Positions 1-8,665 of a DNA stretch of 64,000 nucleotides are shown here, one piece after another. This stretch comes from Rhizobium sp. CG5. GTDB taxonomy: Bacteria; Pseudomonadota; Alphaproteobacteria; Rhizobiales; Rhizobiaceae. The stretch covers positions 62,001 through 126,000 of the forward strand of contig NZ_JABAEF010000006.1 of the NCBI RefSeq assembly GCF_023701945.1, in the 5' to 3' direction. Within the stretch, counting starts at the first letter, position 1. Each line of letters opens with the position of its first letter. Made by a program: the position numbers and the translations under genes. The notes beneath the pieces are model-generated. The model was not told the DNA's origin and did not search any database. It saw nothing but the letters and a program-made list of their open reading frames with translations.

Positions 1-2
1 GC

Positions 3-803
3 TGCACGCGGATCACCGCATCGAAGGCACAAGAGTTTGTGCCGGCGATCCGCACCGATGCCGCCATCGCCGCCCTGCACAGCCCCCATGAACTGCGTGT
101 GGAATCCCGCACCGCCATTCCGCTACTGACCCGCTATCTGCAACAGACGCACGGCGTCACCTTCCTGTGGCAGACGACTGTCACGGCCGTGGACGCCCCG
201 CGGGTCGAGACGTCGAAGGGTCCGGTCGAGGCGGAGACCGTGATCCTCTGCCCCGGCGACGACTATACCGGCCTGTTTGCCGAGCGGATCGCCGCCTATG
301 GCCTGACCCGCTGCAAGCTGCAGATGCTGCGCGTCAAGCCGGCCTCGCCCGTCACCTTCCGCACTGCCGTGATGTCCGATCTCGGCCTCGGCCGTTATCT
401 CGGCTATGCCGATCTGCCGGAGGCGGCCGCCTTGAAGGCCCGGCTCGATGCCGAGATGGCGGCGCACCGCGCCAACGGCATCCACCTGATCGTCACCCAG
501 TCGGCCGATGGCTCGCTGGTGGTCGGCGACAGCCATCATTACGCTGCAACGCCCGATCCCTTTGCCCACGAAGATGTCGATGCGCTGATCCTCGACGAAT
601 TCGACCGAGTGCTCGACCTGCCCGGCCGCATGATCACGGAACGCTGGATCGGCACCTATGCCTCGGCACCCGACCGCTGGCGGCTCACCGACAGACCGTC
701 CGACGCCGTGCGCCTCGTCATCGTCACCAGCGGCTGCGGCGCCTCGACGGCGTTCGGCATCGGCGAGGAAACCATCAACGATCTCTATGGGAGGCTCGCA
801 TGA
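3..803 (+). CDS. FAD-dependent amine/aminophosphonate oxidoreductase (C-terminal part, truncated by window edge)
   Basis: The reading frame is open to the left edge, so the N-terminus with the FAD-binding Rossmann motif lies outside the window; an internal GTG at 39 is not the real start. What remains looks like the substrate and C-terminal FAD-contact region of a DAO-family (glycine oxidase-like) enzyme, including a late glycine-rich TSGCGASTAFGIGE segment near the end. The stop overlaps the ATG of phnX by four bases (ATGA). This coupling fits the TIGR03364-type oxidoreductases found beside phosphonatase genes, which are proposed to deaminate aminophosphonates oxidatively. Its probable role, inferred from context, is turning 2-aminoethylphosphonate or a close analogue into phosphonoacetaldehyde for PhnX. 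The exact substrate cannot be read from sequence. Confidence 0.8.
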   Translation, partial: CTRITASKAQEFVPAIRTDAAIAALHSPHELRVESRTAIPLLTRYLQQTHGVTFLWQTTVTAVDAPRVETSKGPVEAETVILCPGDDYTGLFAERIAAYGLTRCKLQMLRVKPASPVTFRTAVMSDLGLGRYLGYADLPEAAALKARLDAEMAAHRANGIHLIVTQSADGSLVVGDSHHYAATPDPFAHEDVDALILDEFDRVLDLPGRMITERWIGTYASAPDRWRLTDRPSDAVRLVIVTSGCGASTAFGIGEETINDLYGRLA

Positions 804-1579
804 GCAAGTTCAAGGCCGTCGTCTTCGACTGGGCCGGCACGATGATCGATTTCGGTTCGTTCGCGCCGATGGGCGCCTTTGTCGAGACCTTTGCCAAATT
901 CGGCGTCGCGGTGACGATCGGCGATGCCCGCAAGCCGATGGGCCTGCCGAAGCGCGCCCATATCGCCGCCATGCTGGCCGAGCCGCATATTGCCGAGCGC
1001 TGGCGGAAAGCGCAGGGCGAGATGCCGGGCGAAGCGGCGATCGACAAGGTCTATGCGCTGTTCGTGCCGCTCAACGAAGAGGTGGTGACGGATTACTGCA
1101 CGCTGATCCCCGGCGCGCTGGACGCGGTCGCCTATCTGCGCGGCAAAGGCATCAAGATCGGCTCGACCACCGGCTATACCCGCTCGATCATGGAGCGCGT
1201 GCTGCCGCTGGCCGCCGAGCAGGGCTATGTCGCCGACAACCTGATCTGCGCCGACGACCTGGCATTGGGCCGCCCGACGCCGATCGGCATGTACAAATGT
1301 TTCGTCGACCTGATGGTCTATCCGGCCTCGGCCGTGATCAAGGTCGACGATACCGAACCGGGCATAGCCGAAGGCGTGGCCGCCGGCTGCATCACCGTCG
1401 GGCTGACCCTGTCGGGCAACGAGGCGGGATTGACGGTCGAGCAACTGGCAGACCTCTCACCCTCCGAACGCCAGGCCCTGCATGCCCGCGTCGGTGCAAA
1501 ACTCAAAGCCGCCGGCGCCACCTATGTCATCGAGACGGTCGCCGATCTGCCGAAACTGATCGACACGCTCGACGCCTGA
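800..1579 (+). CDS. phnX: Phosphonoacetaldehyde hydrolase (phosphonatase)
   Basis: A 259-residue HAD-superfamily enzyme that cleaves the C-P bond of phosphonoacetaldehyde to acetaldehyde and phosphate in the cytoplasm. The N-terminus has the phosphonatase form of HAD motif I, DWAGTM (first Asp the nucleophile). It is followed by the KPMGLPK segment, whose last Lys corresponds to the Schiff-base lysine of the cap domain. Motif II (GSTTGYTR) and the acidic motif near VDDTEPGI are present. Length and motif order match the PhnX family. The start is fixed by the ATGA overlap with the upstream oxidoreductase, so the two are co-translated. No phosphonate importer is visible in the window next to it. 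Confidence 0.94.
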   Translation: MSKFKAVVFDWAGTMIDFGSFAPMGAFVETFAKFGVAVTIGDARKPMGLPKRAHIAAMLAEPHIAERWRKAQGEMPGEAAIDKVYALFVPLNEEVVTDYCTLIPGALDAVAYLRGKGIKIGSTTGYTRSIMERVLPLAAEQGYVADNLICADDLALGRPTPIGMYKCFVDLMVYPASAVIKVDDTEPGIAEGVAAGCITVGLTLSGNEAGLTVEQLADLSPSERQALHARVGAKLKAAGATYVIETVADLPKLIDTLDA

Positions 1580-1805
1580 CAAAGCTATACGGCGGGCGTG
1601 ATCCGGCGTCACCGCCGGCCCATTCTCGGGTGATGCTGAACTGGCTCGCCCGAACGCGCGTTGAATTGCGCGGCCATCCCCCGCACTTACCACCCGATTT
1701 CAAGCCTGACATGCCTGAAACGGAGCAGCGATAGCGCTCCGGAGAAATCTGCTGTGCGAAAACCGCAGACCGGTTGACGAGCGCCGGCGTTTGAGAAATG
1801 CTAGG

Positions 1806-1816
1806 ATGTCAGACCA
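1806..1816 (+). promoter_or_regulatory. Candidate operator for the adjacent GntR/FadR-type regulator
   Basis: ATGTCAGACCA, 18 bases before the GntR start, fits the FadR-subfamily consensus TNGTNNNACNA at all fixed positions except the first. The core GTCAGAC is a 7-base dyad. Its position suggests autoregulation of the GntR-PLP-ABC operon. Only one copy was seen, so this is tentative. Confidence 0.35.
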
Positions 1817-1834
1817 ATTTTCAAAGGCCCATCC

Positions 1835-2557
1835 ATGGCGACACAGTTGCAGGACCGACCGGTGATCGCGCCGCTGCCGCCGATGGACCGGGCGCGCCAG
1901 GTGACGGAAGCGCTGGCCGCCTATATCGACCAGGCCAATCTGAGGGCCGGCGAGCGGCTGCCGGCGGAGCGCGAGTTGATGGCAGCGCTGGGCGTCGGCC
2001 GCTCGACGATCCGCGAGGTGATGCGGCATTTCCAGGCGCTCGGTGTCATGGAAACCCGCAAGGGCAGCGGCACCTATCTGTTGAAGCCGATCACCTCGGC
2101 AACGATCCACATGCCGCTGTCGCTCGAGACGGCCAGCCTGCGCGAGGCCTTGCTGCAGACGCTCGAAGTCCGGCGCGGCATCGAGTGTGAGGCCGGCATG
2201 GTCGCCGCCCGCAGGCGCACGCCGGCCGATCTTGCCACGATCGAACAGAAGCTCGACGAGATGGAACGGGTTCACCTGGCCAAGGGCACGTCGGGCCCGG
2301 AGGACCTCGCCTTCCATCTGGCGATCTACGATGCCACGCACAATCCGCTGTTTAAACAATTGCTGGAGCAGATGCGCGAGGCCTTCGAGCGGTTCTGGGA
2401 AAAACCTTTCAACCGGCCGGATTTCGCCCGGCGTTCCTTTCCCTATCACCGCACCCTCTTCAACGCGATCGCCGCGCAGGACACCGAAGCGGCCCGTCGC
2501 GAAACGCTCAAGATCCTCGACGTCGTCGAGGAAGACATCAAGGAAATGTCCAAATGA
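1835..2557 (+). CDS. GntR-family (FadR/FCD subfamily) transcriptional regulator
   Basis: 240 residues. A winged helix-turn-helix at about residues 14-75 contains the GERLPAERELMAALGVGRSTIREVM-type core in two halves, with the wing KGSGTYLL. It is followed by an all-helical FCD ligand-binding domain (about 95-230) with the expected acidic/histidine metal-site residues around FHLAIYDATHN and PYHRTLF. FCD regulators usually bind small organic acids or sugars and are released from DNA by them. It is the first gene of a rightward run: its stop overlaps the ATG of the PLP enzyme by four bases, and the ABC importer follows. It probably controls its own operon through the candidate site just upstream. 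The effector is unknown. Confidence 0.9.
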   Translation: MATQLQDRPVIAPLPPMDRARQVTEALAAYIDQANLRAGERLPAERELMAALGVGRSTIREVMRHFQALGVMETRKGSGTYLLKPITSATIHMPLSLETASLREALLQTLEVRRGIECEAGMVAARRRTPADLATIEQKLDEMERVHLAKGTSGPEDLAFHLAIYDATHNPLFKQLLEQMREAFERFWEKPFNRPDFARRSFPYHRTLFNAIAAQDTEAARRETLKILDVVEEDIKEMSK

Positions 2558-3726
2558 TCAACGGGTCCGATCCGTTCGACTATGCCTCCCTCGTGGTTGC
2601 CCATGACGAAGCCCATGCCTTCGAGGCCGTCGTGCCGCCCATCGTGCAGACCTCGCTGTTCACCTTTTCGAGCTATGACGAAATGGTCGAGACCTATCGC
2701 GGCGAAAAGGTCCGTCCGGTCTATTCGCGCGGCCTCAACCCGACGGTCCGCTTCTTCGAGGAGATGCTGGCCAAGCTCGAGGGGGGCGAGGATGCACTGG
2801 GTTTTGCCAGCGGCATGGCGGCGATTTCCTCGACCGTGCTGTCCTTCGTCGAGCCCGGCGACCGTATCGTCGCGGTCCGGCACGTCTATCCCGATGCCTT
2901 CCGGCTGTTTGGAACCCTGCTGAAACGCATGCGGGTCGAGGTGACCTATGTCGACGGCCTCGACGAGGATGCGGTCGCCAAGGCGCTGCCCGGCGCCAAG
3001 CTGTTCTACATGGAAAGCCCGACCAGCTGGGTCATGGAGGCCCATGATGTCGGCGCCCTGGCGGCGCTCGCCCGCCAGCATGGCGTGATCAGCGTCATCG
3101 ACAACAGCTGGGCAAGCCCCGTCTTCCAGCGGCCGCTGACGCTGGGCGTCGATCTTGTGCTGCATTCCGCCTCGAAATATCTCGGCGGCCATAGCGATGT
3201 GGTGGCGGGCGTCGTGGCCGGCCCCAAACAGCTGATCGACCGCATCCGCGCCGAGGCGCAGCCCTATCTCGGCGGCAAGCTGTCGCCCTTCGACGCCTGG
3301 CTGCTGATCCGCGGCATGCGCACGCTGCCGATCCGCATGAAGGCGCATGAAGCCTCTGCCATGACCATCGCCCGGCGTCTGCAGGCCCTCGATATCGTCG
3401 AACGCGTCCATCATCCGGCCCTTGCCAATCACCTGCCGCCGGGGCTGACGGGCACATCGGGCCTGTTTTCGTTCATCTTCCGCGACGGTATCGACATCCG
3501 CGCCTTTGCCGACCGGCTGACGCTGTTCAAGCTGGGCGTCAGCTGGGGCGGGCACGAGAGCCTGATCGTGCCCGGCGAAGTGGTGCTGCAGCAGAAAGCC
3601 CAACCCAATTCCGCGCATGCCTTCGGGATCCATGCGCGGTCCGTGCGTCTCCATGTCGGCCTCGAAGGAACCGAGGCCCTGTGGAGTGATCTGGAAACGG
3701 CGATATCGGCCGCTTCCCAAGCCTGA
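2554..3726 (+). CDS. Cys/Met-metabolism PLP-dependent enzyme (cystathionine beta/gamma-lyase-like)
   Basis: 390 residues of fold type I aminotransferase/C-S lyase architecture. Visible family signatures are the PVYSRGLNPT segment contacting PLP phosphate, the GFASGMAAIS glycine-rich turn, the PLP-stacking and Asp region around SVIDNSWASP, and LHSASKYLGGHSD, in which the Lys forms the internal aldimine. It therefore acts on a sulfur (or oxygen) substituted amino acid by beta or gamma elimination/replacement. Which one cannot be told. ATGA coupling to the GntR gene and the ABC importer 41 bases downstream suggest that the imported compound, or something derived from it, is the substrate. Subfamily assignment to a housekeeping metB/metC role is not supported by this context. 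Confidence 0.85.
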   Translation: MINGSDPFDYASLVVAHDEAHAFEAVVPPIVQTSLFTFSSYDEMVETYRGEKVRPVYSRGLNPTVRFFEEMLAKLEGGEDALGFASGMAAISSTVLSFVEPGDRIVAVRHVYPDAFRLFGTLLKRMRVEVTYVDGLDEDAVAKALPGAKLFYMESPTSWVMEAHDVGALAALARQHGVISVIDNSWASPVFQRPLTLGVDLVLHSASKYLGGHSDVVAGVVAGPKQLIDRIRAEAQPYLGGKLSPFDAWLLIRGMRTLPIRMKAHEASAMTIARRLQALDIVERVHHPALANHLPPGLTGTSGLFSFIFRDGIDIRAFADRLTLFKLGVSWGGHESLIVPGEVVLQQKAQPNSAHAFGIHARSVRLHVGLEGTEALWSDLETAISAASQA

Positions 3727-3767
3727 AGCTCTGATTGAAACCCAACACAATAATGAGGGGGAATAGC

Positions 3768-5024
3768 ATGAAAAGACTTCTGACTGCAGCGCTGATGAGC
3801 GCCCTGATGGCCGGAACGGCACTGGCCGACACGACTTTGAAACTTGTCGAAGTGATCACCAGCCCGGAACGGACCGAGACGTTGAAATCGATCGTCGCGA
3901 CCTTCGAGGCCGCCAATCCCGGCACCAAGGTGGAGATCATCTCGCTGCCCTGGGGCGAGGCCTTCCAGAAATTCGCCACCATGGTCTCGGCCGGTGAAAT
4001 CCCCGACGTGATGGAAATGCCCGACACCTGGCTGTCGCTCTATGCCAACAACAAGCTGCTCGAAAACCTTGAGCCGTATCTGGCCAAATGGGACAAGACC
4101 TCCGACCTGTCCGACCGGGCGCTGGAGCTTGGCCGCGATATCGACGACACGGCCTATATGCTGCCTTACGGCTTCTACCTGCGCGCCATGTTCTACAACA
4201 AGAAACTGCTCGCCGAGGCCGGCGTGTCCGAGCCACCGAAGACGCTGGAGGCGTTCGCCGAGGCCTCCAAGAAGGTCTCCGCCCTGCCCGGCAAATACGG
4301 CTACTGCCTGCGCGGCGGTCCGGGCGGCCTCAACGGCTGGGTGATGTTCGGCGCCACCATGGCCGGCTCCAACAAGTTCTTCGAGGAAGACGGCACCTCG
4401 ACCATGAACAGCGAGGGCTGGGTCAAGGGCCTGACCTGGCTGATCGACCTCTACAAGAACGGCTATGCGCCGAAAGACAGCGTCAACTGGGGCTTCAACG
4501 AAATCGTCGCCGGTTTCTACAGCGGCACCTGCGCCTTCCTCGACCAGGACCCCGACGCCCTGATCGCCATCGCCGAGCGCATGAAGGCGGAAGACTACGG
4601 CGTCATGACCATGCCCAAGGGACCGGACGGCAAGACCTTCCCGACCATCGGCTATGCCGGCTGGTCGATGATGGCGGCCAGCGCCAACAAGGACCTGTCC
4701 TGGAAGCTGATCGAAACCCTGGAAGGGCCGGAGGGCAATATCGCCTGGAACAAGCGCACCGGCGCCCTGCCGGCCCTGAAGTCCGCCGAGAAAGACCCGT
4801 TCTACGCCAGCGCGCAGTTCAAGGGCTGGTTCGAAGAGCTTTCCGACAAGAACGCCATCCCGACCGTCATGCCGACGCATCTCGAAGAATTCGCCTTCTT
4901 CAAGGATTCGCTGGTCATCAAGACCTCGCAGCAGGCCCTGCTCGGCGACATCACGCCGGAGGAGCTTGCCAATCAGTGGGCCGACTACCTGACCAAGGCG
5001 CAGAAGAAATTCCTCGCCAAGTAA
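3768..5024 (+). CDS. Extracellular (MalE/UgpB-type) ABC transporter solute-binding protein
   Basis: About 418 residues with a Sec signal peptide (MKRLLTAALMSALMAGTALA, cleavage after ADA-like LADT). The start at 3768 is chosen because a GAGGGGGA ribosome-binding site lies six bases upstream and the signal peptide begins there. The mature part shows the family 1 binding-protein pattern: an early hydrophobic strand, the PGTKVEIISLPWG segment, PDVMEMPDTW, and the LPYGFYLRAMFYNKKL hinge typical of sugar binders. It delivers a solute to the two permeases downstream. Substrate class is probably a carbohydrate or polyol derivative; linkage to a PLP enzyme leaves other possibilities open. Confidence 0.9.
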   Translation: MKRLLTAALMSALMAGTALADTTLKLVEVITSPERTETLKSIVATFEAANPGTKVEIISLPWGEAFQKFATMVSAGEIPDVMEMPDTWLSLYANNKLLENLEPYLAKWDKTSDLSDRALELGRDIDDTAYMLPYGFYLRAMFYNKKLLAEAGVSEPPKTLEAFAEASKKVSALPGKYGYCLRGGPGGLNGWVMFGATMAGSNKFFEEDGTSTMNSEGWVKGLTWLIDLYKNGYAPKDSVNWGFNEIVAGFYSGTCAFLDQDPDALIAIAERMKAEDYGVMTMPKGPDGKTFPTIGYAGWSMMAASANKDLSWKLIETLEGPEGNIAWNKRTGALPALKSAEKDPFYASAQFKGWFEELSDKNAIPTVMPTHLEEFAFFKDSLVIKTSQQALLGDITPEELANQWADYLTKAQKKFLAK

Positions 5025-5033
5025 GGCATTGGC

Positions 5034-5058
5034 CGGGCGGACCTTGTCGGTCCGCCCG
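5034..5058 (+). terminator. Stem-loop between binding-protein and permease genes
   Basis: A perfect 10-bp stem (CGGGCGGACC / GGTCCGCCCG) with a 5-base loop TTGTC starts ten bases after the binding-protein stop. There is no run of Ts, so it is more likely an mRNA 3'-end stabiliser or partial attenuator than a full terminator. Such hairpins commonly keep binding-protein message in excess over permease message. Confidence 0.7.
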
Positions 5059-5099
5059 CAGACGTCCCATCGTGATTGCCCGCAACGGAACCGTGCCTG

Positions 5100-6023
5100 A
5101 TGATCTCGTCCACCCACCGCCAAGACCGGCGGCCGCTGATGCAGCGGCTCGCCCATGTCGCGGAGCCCTATCTCTACAGCGCTCCGGCGCTGATCCTGAT
5201 CGTCGCCGTCATGCTGGTGCCGCTGGTGCTCGGCATTTCCTACGCCTTCCGTGATATCCAGCTGCTCAATCCCTTTTCCGGCGGTTTCATCGGCCTCGAT
5301 CATTTCCGCGCGCTCGGCCAGGACCAGGACTTTTTCCGGGCGCTGAAGAACACGTTGTGGTGGACCGGCGCCTCGGTGCTGCTGCAATTCGTCTTCGGCC
5401 TGATCCTGGCTCTTCTTCTAGACAAGCCGTTTCGCGGCCGCGGCCTGGTGCAGGCGCTGGTCTTCCTGCCCTGGGCGGTGCCAAGCTTCCTGGCCGGCCT
5501 CAACTGGGCCTGGCTGTTCAATCCGGTGATCGGCCCGCTGCCCCATTGGCTCTACGCCCTGGGCCTGCTCGACCAGCCGAACAACATCCTGTCCGATCCA
5601 CACCTGGCCATGTGGGGGCCGATCGTCGCCAATGTCTGGTGGGGCATTCCGTTCTTTGCGATCACGCTGTTGGCCGCCCTGCAGGCCATCCCGCGCGACC
5701 TCTATGAGGCGGCCTCGATCGACGGCGCCGGCCCGGTGCAGCGCTTCCTGTCGATCACCCTGCCCTTCCTGGCGCCGACGATTGCCATCACCGTGCTACT
5801 GCGCACCGTCTGGGTCTCCAACTTTGCCGACCTGATCATCGTCATGACCAATGGCGGACCGGCCGACCGCACCCAGATCGTCGCCAGCTACATCTTCACC
5901 CAGGCTTTCAAGCGGCTGGATTTCGGCTATGCCTCGGCGATCGCGCTGGTGCTGCTGGTGCTGCTGCTGGCCTATTCCATGCTGATCGTCTTCCTGCGTC
6001 AGACGCTGCTGAACAAGGATTGA
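5100..6023 (+). CDS. ABC transporter permease (MalF/UgpA type)
   Basis: 307 residues from the ATG at 5100; an in-frame TTG at 5076 and an ATG at 5136 are alternatives. Six hydrophobic segments are visible, starting at about YSAPALILIVAVMLVPLVLG. The cytoplasmic EAA loop near residues 205-225 (LYEAASIDGAGPVQRFLSITLP) contacts the ATPase. It forms the inner-membrane channel with the next permease. It lies 75 bases after the binding protein, across the hairpin, and four bases before the second permease, all in one rightward operon. Confidence 0.88.
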   Translation: MISSTHRQDRRPLMQRLAHVAEPYLYSAPALILIVAVMLVPLVLGISYAFRDIQLLNPFSGGFIGLDHFRALGQDQDFFRALKNTLWWTGASVLLQFVFGLILALLLDKPFRGRGLVQALVFLPWAVPSFLAGLNWAWLFNPVIGPLPHWLYALGLLDQPNNILSDPHLAMWGPIVANVWWGIPFFAITLLAALQAIPRDLYEAASIDGAGPVQRFLSITLPFLAPTIAITVLLRTVWVSNFADLIIVMTNGGPADRTQIVASYIFTQAFKRLDFGYASAIALVLLVLLLAYSMLIVFLRQTLLNKD

Positions 6024-6027
6024 GACC

Positions 6028-6861
6028 ATGCGGCCCACCAAGATCCTGATGATCGGCGCCCATCGCCTGGCCATCCTCGCCTATGTCGTCGTCGCGCTGT
6101 TTCCGCTGTTCTGGCTCCTGAAAGTGTCGGTGACGCCGAACGACCTGCTCTATAGCGAGGGCGTGCGGATGTGGCCGTCGCGCACCACCTTCGAGCATTT
6201 CGAATTCGTCATCGCCCACAGCGCCTTCCCGACCTTTTTCCGCAACAGCCTGATCGTCGCCGGCTCGACGGCGGTGATCGTCACGGTGCTGGCCTCCCTG
6301 TCGGGCTATGCGCTGTCGCGCTTTTCCTTCCGGGCAAAATACTGGATCGTCGGACTGATGCTGCTGACCCAGATGTTTCCGCTGGTCATGCTGGTGGCGC
6401 CGATCTTCAAGATCCTGTCGCCGCTCGGCCTCACCAACAGCCTGACCGGCCTGGTCATCGTCTATTCGGCCTTCAACGTGCCGTTCGCCACCTTCCTGAT
6501 GCAGTCCTTCTTCGACGGCATTCCGAAGGACCTGGAAGAAGCGGCGATGATCGACGGCGCGACACAGTTCATCGCCTTCCGGCAGATCATCCTGCCGCTG
6601 ACGCTGCCGGGCATCGCTGCAACGCTCGGCTTCGTCTTCACGGCGGCGTGGAGCGAGTTGCTGTTTGCCCTGATGCTGATCTCCGGCAACGACGCGGCCA
6701 CCTTCCCGGTCGGTCTCCTCTCTTTCGTGTCAAAATTTTCCGTCGATTTCGGGCAGATGATGGCAGCCGGTGTCATGGCGCTCATCCCCGCCTGCCTGTT
6801 CTTCCTCGCGATCCAGCGCTACCTCGTGCAGGGCCTGACGGCCGGCGCGGTCAAAGGCTGA
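6028..6861 (+). CDS. ABC transporter permease (MalG/UgpE type)
   Basis: 277 residues with six predicted membrane segments (first at about residues 12-30) and the EAA motif [22 protein letters not shown] at about 170-192, typical of the second permease of carbohydrate importers. It begins four bases after the first permease stop and ends twelve bases before the ATPase gene. Length and topology are normal for the CUT1 family. Confidence 0.9.
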   Translation: MRPTKILMIGAHRLAILAYVVVALFPLFWLLKVSVTPNDLLYSEGVRMWPSRTTFEHFEFVIAHSAFPTFFRNSLIVAGSTAVIVTVLASLSGYALSRFSFRAKYWIVGLMLLTQMFPLVMLVAPIFKILSPLGLTNSLTGLVIVYSAFNVPFATFLMQSFFDGIPKDLEEAAMIDGATQFIAFRQIILPLTLPGIAATLGFVFTAAWSELLFALMLISGNDAATFPVGLLSFVSKFSVDFGQMMAAGVMALIPACLFFLAIQRYLVQGLTAGAVKG

Positions 6862-6872
6862 AAGGGTTTCCC

Positions 6873-7940
6873 ATGGCTTCCATCGATATTTCAGGCATCC
6901 GCAAGAGCTACGGCCATTTCCCCGTTCTGCATGGCGTCGATCTCACCATCGGCGATGGCGAATTCATCGTGCTCGTCGGGCCGTCCGGCTGCGGCAAGTC
7001 GACTTTGCTGCGCATGATCGCCGGCCTCGAGGAGGTGACCTCCGGCGAGATCCGCATCGCCGGCCGGCGCGTCAACGAGCTGAAGCCGAAAGACCGCGAC
7101 ATCGCCATGGTCTTCCAGTCCTACGCGCTCTATCCGCATATGAGCGTCGCCAACAACATGAGCTACAGCCTCCGCCTGCGCCGGACGGCCAAGGACAAGA
7201 TCGCCAGCATCGTCGCCGCGGCTGCCGGAAAGCTTGGCCTGGAGCCGCTGCTGGAGCGCCGCCCGAAGGCGCTCTCCGGCGGACAGCGCCAGCGTGTCGC
7301 CATGGGCCGCGCCATCGTCCGCCAGCCGAAGGCCTTCCTGTTCGACGAGCCGCTCTCCAATCTCGACGCCCGGCTGCGCGAACAGATGCGCGCCGAAATC
7401 AAGAAGCTGCATGCCGATCTCGGCGCGACGTCGATCTATGTCACCCACGACCAGATCGAGGCCATGACGCTTGCCGACCGCATCGTCGCCATGCATGGCG
7501 GCGTGGTGCAGCAGGTCGGAACCCCGCTCGATCTCTACGACCGCCCAGCCAATCTTTTCGTCGCCGGCTTCATCGGCTCGCCGGGCATGAATTTTTTCGA
7601 GGGCCGCTATCTGGTCAGCGGCGACCAGGCTGACATTCGCCTTGTCGACGGCACGATGATCCCGGCCCCAATCCTGGCCGGCTTCGAATCCGGTTCCACC
7701 GCCACGCTCGGCATCCGTCCGGAGCATGTCGTCATCAGCGATGCGGGCAAGACGGCGGCCGAGGTCGAGTTGATCGAGCCGACCGGCTTCGGCATCATCC
7801 TGCACCTCAAAGTGCATGGATTGCCGTTCAAGGTCTTCACGCTGGACCGCGACGTCTTGAAAGCCGGGCCGACCATCCGCGTCGATTTCCCGGTCAGCCA
7901 TCTCCATCTGTTCGACGAAGCAGGCCGCCGCGTCGAGTAG
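6873..7940 (+). CDS. ABC transporter ATP-binding protein (UgpC/MalK type)
   Basis: 355 residues. The ATPase domain shows Walker [10 protein letters not shown] (about 36-44), Q-loop [10 protein letters not shown], signature LSGGQRQR, Walker [12 protein letters not shown] and the H-loop ITHD-type YVTHDQ. A C-terminal TOBE/OB regulatory region with the IGIRPEH-type segment marks the CUT1 subfamily. The ATG at 6873 follows an AAAGGG sequence. It is the last gene of the importer operon and converges on scpB. The presence of its own ATPase means this importer is self-sufficient. Confidence 0.93.
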   Translation: MASIDISGIRKSYGHFPVLHGVDLTIGDGEFIVLVGPSGCGKSTLLRMIAGLEEVTSGEIRIAGRRVNELKPKDRDIAMVFQSYALYPHMSVANNMSYSLRLRRTAKDKIASIVAAAAGKLGLEPLLERRPKALSGGQRQRVAMGRAIVRQPKAFLFDEPLSNLDARLREQMRAEIKKLHADLGATSIYVTHDQIEAMTLADRIVAMHGGVVQQVGTPLDLYDRPANLFVAGFIGSPGMNFFEGRYLVSGDQADIRLVDGTMIPAPILAGFESGSTATLGIRPEHVVISDAGKTAAEVELIEPTGFGIILHLKVHGLPFKVFTLDRDVLKAGPTIRVDFPVSHLHLFDEAGRRVE

Positions 7941-7991
7941 ACCATCGCCGGCCTTGTCGATAGCACCGAACGGGTCCTGCCTGCGCGCCGC

Positions 7992-8663
7992 TCAGTTGTC
8001 GTCGTCCAGCTCGTCCATGTCTGCATCCGAGGCGTCGACATCGCCGCCCGACTCGGCTGGCATCTGACGGTTGAGCAGGCCGGCATCCTCCAGCATTTCG
8101 ATATCCGGCAGGTCGCGCAGCGTGTCGAAGCCGAAGGTCGAGAGAAAATGCGGGGTCGTCACATAGGTATAGGGTGCGCCCGGCGTCGGGCTGCGCGGCC
8201 CGGAGGTCAAGAAGCCGCCGTCGCGCAGGCTGGCAATCGTGTCGCGGCTGACCTCCTTGCCGAAGATTTTTGTCAGATCAGACCGGGTCACCGGCTGCAT
8301 ATAGGCCACCGCCATCAGGACGGTCGCTTCGTGCTGGGTGATGCCGGCGGTCGGCGCCGTGGGCGCCCCGGAGGCGCGGATGACATTGGCATAGGCGCTT
8401 TTGGTGCGATGCTGCCAGCCGCCGGCCACTGCCACGAGTTCATAGGGCCTGGAGCGCAACTCCTCGCCGATGTCGTCGATGATCAGGTCGATATTGCAGT
8501 CGCGCCCGACGATGCGCGCCAGCGTCTCGCGGCTGACCGGCGTCGCCGAGGCAAAAATCACCGCCTCGACCCTGGCCATCCACTCGCGCCAGCGCAGCTC
8601 CGGCGGCAGATCGGAAAGCTCGGTGTCGACCACGGTCTTTATTTGCTGTGCCCGGCGCGCCAT
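7992..8663 (-). CDS. scpB: ScpB-like chromosome/replicon segregation protein
   Basis: 223 residues containing the tandem winged-helix architecture of ScpB: an N-terminal half around VEAVIFASATPVSRETLARIVG and a second wHTH with the family motif ITQHEATVLMAVAYMQPVTRSDLTKIFG (given here in parts, about residues 115-145), followed by an acidic tail (last ~25 residues rich in Asp/Glu). In bacteria ScpB dimers bind the kleisin ScpA and SMC to form condensin. The gene lacks a neighbouring scpA. Instead it starts two bases after the stop of a DUF1403 gene, so the two are translationally linked. Chromosomal rhizobial scpB sits next to scpA, so this is probably a second, replicon-borne homologue. Confidence 0.87.
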   Translation of the reverse strand: MARRAQQIKTVVDTELSDLPPELRWREWMARVEAVIFASATPVSRETLARIVGRDCNIDLIIDDIGEELRSRPYELVAVAGGWQHRTKSAYANVIRASGAPTAPTAGITQHEATVLMAVAYMQPVTRSDLTKIFGKEVSRDTIASLRDGGFLTSGPRSPTPGAPYTYVTTPHFLSTFGFDTLRDLPDIEMLEDAGLLNRQMPAESGGDVDASDADMDELDDDN

Positions 8664-8665
8664 CG

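Noticed and set aside
3429..5387. A 652-codon minus-strand open frame opposite the first binding protein and permease
   Set aside because: Antisense shadow; the plus strand encodes recognisable ABC transporter genes with ribosome-binding sites.
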